A stretch of 64,000 nucleotides of DNA from Isochrysis galbana (Eukaryota; Haptophyta; Isochrysidales; Isochrysidaceae): assembly GCA_018136815.1 (NCBI GenBank), contig CM030933.1:1116001-1180000 (forward strand), given 5' to 3'. Every line of letters begins with the position of its first letter. Positions within the stretch are counted from its first letter, which is position 1. Positions 60,118 to 64,000 of the stretch are shown in pieces. The translations under genes and the position numbers were made by a program. The notes beneath the pieces were generated by a model. That model had not been told where the DNA came from, ran no database searches, and saw nothing but the letters and a program-made list of their open reading frames with translations.

Positions 60118-61608
60118 ATGTGGTTGGCGCTCGCGTTCGCGCCGCGATGCGCGATGCTCTCCGGCCAGAAGGTCATCACGACACGTCCGAGGGCTCCCAC
60201 CGGGCTGGGTGACATCTGGTCCGCATCCCAGCTGCTGTCCTCGTCTTTTGAACCCTCGCGCGCTCCGGCAGCAGTGGCGGTGTCCTTGTGCGCCCCTTGG
60301 CTAGATGCGCACGCCTTTTGTGCACCTTCGATCTCAGAGTCTCCTCTCATAGCGATCGTTCAGAGGGAAGAAGGAACTAGTGGTGCCGGGGCTCAAGTAG
60401 TGGGAGTCGCCCAGGCGATGCTCGTGGACTTGCGCCAGAACGTCGGAGTTGGGGCTGGCTCGCGGGTGGCATTCGTTCAAAATGTAGCAGTATCTCCAGC
60501 CTACCGGCGACAGGGAATCGCGTCCAGACTGGTCTGTGAAGTTGAGAAACTCGCAGTTGCTGAGTGGGGCGTTTCCGAGTCGTGGCTTGCAGCCGCTGAA
60601 GACGATGAGCACTTACGACAGCTCTACGAGGGTCTTGGATACGAGCGGGTCGGCAATGAACTCGGCCAAGTCCTCATGCAAAAGAGTTTGTTCTCCACGG
60701 AGACCCTTGAAGATGCAACGGCACCGAGCTCGCAAAGCTACGCGGTTGATGAATTCGTAGGCTCGTCACGATCTCCCATTAGCATGGACGAGAAGGATCA
60801 TAGAGCGGTTCCCAAGGCGTCGGGCGGAGCCTCTGCATCTGCCCTTGTAAAAGAGCTAGCTGTGCAAAGTATGTACACCGGCATTGGTTGTTTGGGCATT
60901 TTCTTCTTGGTGCAGCCGTTTGGTGGCACTCCACTTGTGGACCTGCTTCCTGCTCCCGGGGCGCCATTGGCAACACTCGCCGAGGCGACACTCGGTCTTA
61001 GCCTGGCTCTCGCGGAGCTTACCAGGCTGGGCGCTTGGCCTTGGTCTTCAGATGCGAGGGAAATGCCGCCCATCACGTGTGGTCAGGCATCGCAGCTTGC
61101 ACCGCTGTGGCGTGTAGCTGGACAGGAACAGCGGCTGCCCGTCGCCGTGGCCGCCATTGCTACTTGGCAGTTGTCAATTGCAGTGGCCGAAGAGATTTAC
61201 TACCGTGGGCTCGTCTTATCGGGATTGCGCTCCGGCATACTTGGCCTTGTCGGCTTTGGCATCAGCGTTCCAGAGCCGTTGCCATCGCTTCTAGCGGCTA
61301 CGGTATCGGCTGCAATTTTCGGTGCAGTCCATCTCGAATTCTCATCCTCTGCTGAGCCAGGCGATGCATTTGCCGGAGAAAATGAGTCGCAGGACTCCCC
61401 GGCCCGGTGGTTCCGTGTGACAGCGATGTACGGCTTGGCTTATGGTGGCTTGTTCCTCGCAACGGGGCTTCATTTGCTCGCTCCCGTGTGCCTGCATGCA
61501 GGCCTTAATACTGGGCTTTGCGTTAGCCGGTGGCAGCAGTTGAGGAGTATGGACGAGAGCGACGCGCTAGCGATCTTCGCGGATGAGCAGAAGCTGGATT
61601 TGCGGTGA
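60118..61608 (+). CDS. GNAT acetyltransferase fused to a CPBP-family membrane protease
   Basis: Single exon, 496 aa. The N-terminus (MWLALAFAPRCAMLSGQKVI) may be a plastid or secretory targeting peptide. Residues about 70-190 form a GNAT N-acetyltransferase with the acetyl-CoA loop VAVSPAYRRQGIASRLV (R/Q-x-x-G-I-A) and the closing LYEGLGYERVG. After a polar linker (190-240), residues 245-475 form a hydrophobic CPBP/ABI domain (CAAX protease and bacteriocin-processing family). Motif 1, AVAEEIYYRGL, has Glu358, Glu359 and Arg363; motif 2, FGAVHLEF, has His405; and HAGLN has His460 and Asn464. All catalytic positions are kept. In plants, CPBP proteins sit in plastid membranes; substrates here are unknown. 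The linked acetyltransferase suggests acetylation and proteolysis act on the same membrane targets, an inference. Confidence 0.92.
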   Translation: MWLALAFAPRCAMLSGQKVITTRPRAPTGLGDIWSASQLLSSSFEPSRAPAAVAVSLCAPWLDAHAFCAPSISESPLIAIVQREEGTSGAGAQVVGVAQAMLVDLRQNVGVGAGSRVAFVQNVAVSPAYRRQGIASRLVCEVEKLAVAEWGVSESWLAAAEDDEHLRQLYEGLGYERVGNELGQVLMQKSLFSTETLEDATAPSSQSYAVDEFVGSSRSPISMDEKDHRAVPKASGGASASALVKELAVQSMYTGIGCLGIFFLVQPFGGTPLVDLLPAPGAPLATLAEATLGLSLALAELTRLGAWPWSSDAREMPPITCGQASQLAPLWRVAGQEQRLPVAVAAIATWQLSIAVAEEIYYRGLVLSGLRSGILGLVGFGISVPEPLPSLLAATVSAAIFGAVHLEFSSSAEPGDAFAGENESQDSPARWFRVTAMYGLAYGGLFLATGLHLLAPVCLHAGLNTGLCVSRWQQLRSMDESDALAIFADEQKLDLR

Positions 61609-61959
61609 TCATGCGCTCGAGCGTCCCTTAAGATACTCCACTTCCATCGTAATTATAGCGCCATGCAGCCATGCAATTGGTCTCTCGTTGGTTGGCAATC
61701 ATTGTCTTGCGATCCCAATCTCAGATTGTTCAGGCTAATTCAGCAGGCTCAGCAAGTAGCTATCAATGCCAAAATTGTCTGAAGGTTCAAGCTTCTACTA
61801 CTGGTTACGGGGGACCCATCGCACTCACGGTGGCCTTCCAAGCCGGCCTTTCACCATCGCCCTTGCCACACTCTCTCACTCCTCCCCCGCTACCCCCTTC
61901 ATTGCTTTGTCTTTGGTCTAGGAGGGTGAGCCTGCGTGCACTACGACGGGCCAGGCGCG
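61609..61959. other. 3' flank; no gene seen
   Basis: No supported frame. Confidence 0.4.
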
Positions 61960-62200
61960 CGGGGGTGGGGTGGGGGGGTTGACTAGGGAAGGGTGGGTGA
62001 CTCCTCCCCCACAGCAAGAGAGGAGTAGGGCGGAGGGGATGTCGTAGGCCATGGCGGTGAACCAAGTGCGCATAAACTTATAAGCGCAAAAGCGCGTAAA
62101 GCGCAAACAAAAAAAAAGCTTCTTAATAATCTCTCCGCGCGCGCGACCCTGCACAACCTCCCTGCAGCCACGCCCGCTTCCCTTATCACCCCTCCACCTG
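61960..62200 (+). repeat. Family A pieces: a 3' end followed by a 5' end
   Basis: 61975-62093 ends GAACCAAGTGCGCATAAACT (degenerate terminus). After an A-run (62109-62117), CTTCTTAATAATCTCTCC and GCAGCCACGCCCGCTTCCC repeat the family A start, so two copies abut head to tail. Confidence 0.65.
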
Positions 62201-62387
62201 CCTTGCGGCTCGTCCCCTCGTGCTCTACCTAGGGGCTAGGTGTAGTAGGTTTCCAGTGGCAGACGGTGTGTACCGGTCCCCGATGGCTTATCGCCCTCCT
62301 TCCTTCTTCGCCATCGGGCTACCGGTTTTTTCGTTTTTCTTCTTCGCGCCGGGCGCCGGGCACCTGGTGTCCGGTGTGTCTGTGGGT

Positions 62388-63130
62388 GTTAATCGGGGCT
62401 TGCTAGGAGCAGACAGCCGCCCGCTGACCCACTCTCCACTCTCTCACTGGCAGGCTTGCCTGCCTTGCGCGTCCTGGCTAGTCGTGGCCAGCCCATCGCT
62501 CCAACCCTCCCTCCCCACCTGGTCGCGACAGGCAGGCACGTGTTGCGTGGGGGGCCCAGAGGTTCAGGAGCGCCAGCGAGGGAGAGGCAGGGGAGGTCAG
62601 GGCCGCCCAGCCCCAGCCCCCTGTGCCCCCTGAGCTGGCGCTCCTGAGCCTCTGGGCCCCCCACGCAACACGTGCCTGCCTGTCGCGACCAGGTGGGGAG
62701 GGAGGGTTGGAGCGATGGGCTGGCCACGACTAGCGCCGCTCCGGGGCAGCCTCCAGGGTCCAGGGGCCGCCAGAGGGCAGCTGGAGGCCTGCCGCAGGCG
62801 CGCCATCGCGCGTGCCGCAGGAGATGGGAGAGAGAGCGCGGAGAAAGGGGTGGGCGTGAGCGAGGGCTCCGCCCACCGAAAAATCCGTAAGTCCCGCTCT
62901 TGTTTACAGGATAAGTCGGGACAGAGTCGGCCGCCCACTCGGAGACACAGGAGGAAGGGGGGGAAAGATGCACCGGTGGGAGGCGCGGGCCACCGGACCA
63001 TATCTTAGCCCTCCACCCCAATCCTCCTAGTGGTGTACAGGGGGAGCCGCCTGATGGCGGGGTGAGAAGGGCCGGGGGAATGGGGGTGTAGAAAGTATGC
63101 TACGTGCTACTTGTAGTAGGTAGTGGTTCC
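62388..63130 (-). repeat. Family A repeat, long copy with foldback
   Basis: In reverse complement it matches 7985-8600: CCGCCATCAGGCGGCTCCCC, TTAGATATGG-type, GACTTATCCTGTAAACA, the CCCACCCCTTTCTCCGC box and the GC-rich core. The core is duplicated in inverted orientation (62477-62734). The palindromic terminus is missing. Confidence 0.8.
62477..62734. repeat. Near-perfect 101-bp inverted repeat, 56-bp loop
   Basis: Left arm 62477-62577 and right arm 62634-62734 are reverse complements with a single difference (GAGGTTCAGG against GAGGCTCAGG). The arms are family A sequence. Confidence 0.93.
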
Positions 63131-63306
63131 ATTCGCCATTCGCCGCAGCGGTAAGAATATTAAAAGGTTTTTTTTTACAAAGAAGCAAGAATTGAATGAC
63201 AACCCCGAGCGACTATGGGCTGTCCGTTTGGAGGAATTAGGCTATGGCAATTACAATATGCTAGGCCAACGAGACGCCCTTAATCCACATTATGGTTCCA
63301 CCGTCG

Positions 63307-64000
63307 CTAGAGCTCGGTAGCCAGCTCGATTCTGTCCGCAATTTTCTCGCCCATGTTGCGGGACGGGCTCTTGCGCGCGCACCTCTCCTTTGCGCGCTCC
63401 GTCCATTGCGAGGTCCGCTGCAAATAGAAGTCAGGGGCATGAGGCTCGTAGCCAAGGTACACCTCTCCGGCCTTAGACGTGTGCGTTCTCGCGCCTTCAA
63501 TCTGCGTCCCCTCTCCCCACTCGTTGTACGAGGTGATGGATATCGCAAACGGCGTGATGGCCAATGCCGCCTCCCACATCCTGTCATAATAGGCGCCAGC
63601 CCCTCGCGCACGCATGTTGTGGGCATTCCAGGGACGAATACGCGTGTCGTCATATCCGGGTCCTACCGAAGGCACAAAATGCTTGCCTCGGGCCCCAAGG
63701 CGCTCCACGATGGCGTGCCACTTGGCAGCGGTCGCGCCATGCGTGAAGCCATCAGCCGCAAAGTAGGAGTACGCGCCATCGATCCCCGCCTCAATCAAGA
63801 AGTCATCGTCTCGTTCATCGATGTACAGACTCAAAAGCATTGCATCGGCATCAGTCCCGCGCAAACCAGCGAGCACACGTCGCCACTCGGCACCTGCCGC
63901 ATCTCTGCTCCGCTGGTCGTTGCCCGAGTGCTCAAAAGAGACATCATACAAAAAGACGAGCGGCCGGCCACCTGTGGTGTCGCTCCGCCACACAGCCGGG
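63307..64000 (-). CDS. GH99 family endo-alpha-mannosidase-like protein (5' partial)
   Basis: The 3' end of a gene whose start lies beyond the window; about 230 residues are visible. GH99 enzymes cut internal alpha-1,2-mannosidic bonds; the animal member (MANEA) trims glucosylated N-glycans in the Golgi. Visible family motifs are VFLYDVSFEHSG, DFLIEAGIDGAYSYFAADGF, HFVPSVGPGYDDTRIRPWNA, YYDRMWEAAL and the catalytic segment SITSYNEWGEGTQIEGA, which keeps both key glutamates (MANEA has NEWHEG, so His is replaced by Gly). YLGYEPHAPDFYLQRT follows. The C-terminus is short and basic. A role in glycoprotein or scale-polysaccharide processing is inferred. Confidence 0.92.
   Translation of the reverse strand, partial: PAVWRSDTTGGRPLVFLYDVSFEHSGNDQRSRDAAGAEWRRVLAGLRGTDADAMLLSLYIDERDDDFLIEAGIDGAYSYFAADGFTHGATAAKWHAIVERLGARGKHFVPSVGPGYDDTRIRPWNAHNMRARGAGAYYDRMWEAALAITPFAISITSYNEWGEGTQIEGARTHTSKAGEVYLGYEPHAPDFYLQRTSQWTERAKERCARKSPSRNMGEKIADRIELATEL

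Noticed and set aside
1-64000. tRNA, rRNA or prokaryotic operon signals
   Set aside because: I looked for B-box-like GGTTCGANTCC words and rRNA blocks and saw none convincing. Introns, plastid-type targeting and repeat load show a eukaryotic nuclear locus.

Overview
This window is nuclear DNA of a GC-rich photosynthetic protist. The genes have spliceosomal introns of about 40-210 nt with GT-AG borders and probably one GC-AG border. The gene set includes a thylakoid PsbP-domain protein, a RUS (DUF647) protein, a mitochondrion-type isocitrate lyase and a cytosolic carboxypeptidase of the tubulin-deglutamylase type. With the very high GC3 and heavy load of simple repeats and transposon relics, a haptophyte such as Emiliania, Chrysochromulina or Prymnesium is my best guess. 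Another secondary-plastid alga cannot be excluded. I saw no rRNA or tRNA gene and no CRISPR array.

Layout. 0-5.7 kb: a bacterial-type alpha-2-macroglobulin (minus strand, 3' end outside). 6-9.7 kb: microsatellite, DNA-transposon end, a complete repeat of 'family A' with target-site duplication (TSD), and a dead copia element. 9.8-12 kb: ankyrin protein. 12.9-16.4 kb: LINE remnant, small two-exon gene, 'family B' repeat with TSD. 16.7-21.6 kb: a divergent pair, RUS protein and a GT14 glycosyltransferase fused to somatomedin-B-like and VHL-beta-like domains, separated by a (GA)n promoter tract. 21.8-24.9 kb: transposon graveyard with an AT-richer island. 25-27.5 kb: polytopic membrane protein with a HET/TIR-like C-terminal module. 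29.4-30.1 kb: uracil-DNA glycosylase. 32.5-34.4 kb: CCP5-type carboxypeptidase. 35.9-40.5 kb: 1,502-aa coiled-coil protein. 40.8-43.99 kb: small secreted protein, Orai-like channel protein, DnaJ-type zinc-finger protein. 44.4-49 kb: repeats, including a MITE nested in an LTR and a hAT transposase relic. 49.3-51.5 kb: small membrane protein and PsbP-domain protein. 53.6-55.7 kb: second DNA-transposon relic and repeats. 56.7-58.6 kb: isocitrate lyase. 60.1-61.6 kb: GNAT-CPBP protease fusion. 62-63.1 kb: family A copy with a 101-bp foldback. 63.3-64 kb: GH99 glycosidase (5' end outside).

The genes do not form an operon or one pathway; this is ordinary eukaryotic gene-by-gene organisation. Three themes recur. 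First, several proteins have unusual domain content: a macroglobulin without thioester, GT14-SMB-VHL, GNAT-CPBP, and membrane-HET. Second, purine/pyrimidine-asymmetric tracts, often pure (GA)n, lie just upstream of many start codons. Third, two repeat families (A and B) share a GC-rich core, end in a short TATAA-containing palindrome whose sequence differs between families while the inverted symmetry is kept, and have at least one copy each framed by a 14- or 16-bp direct repeat. The third theme is the best candidate here for something undescribed.
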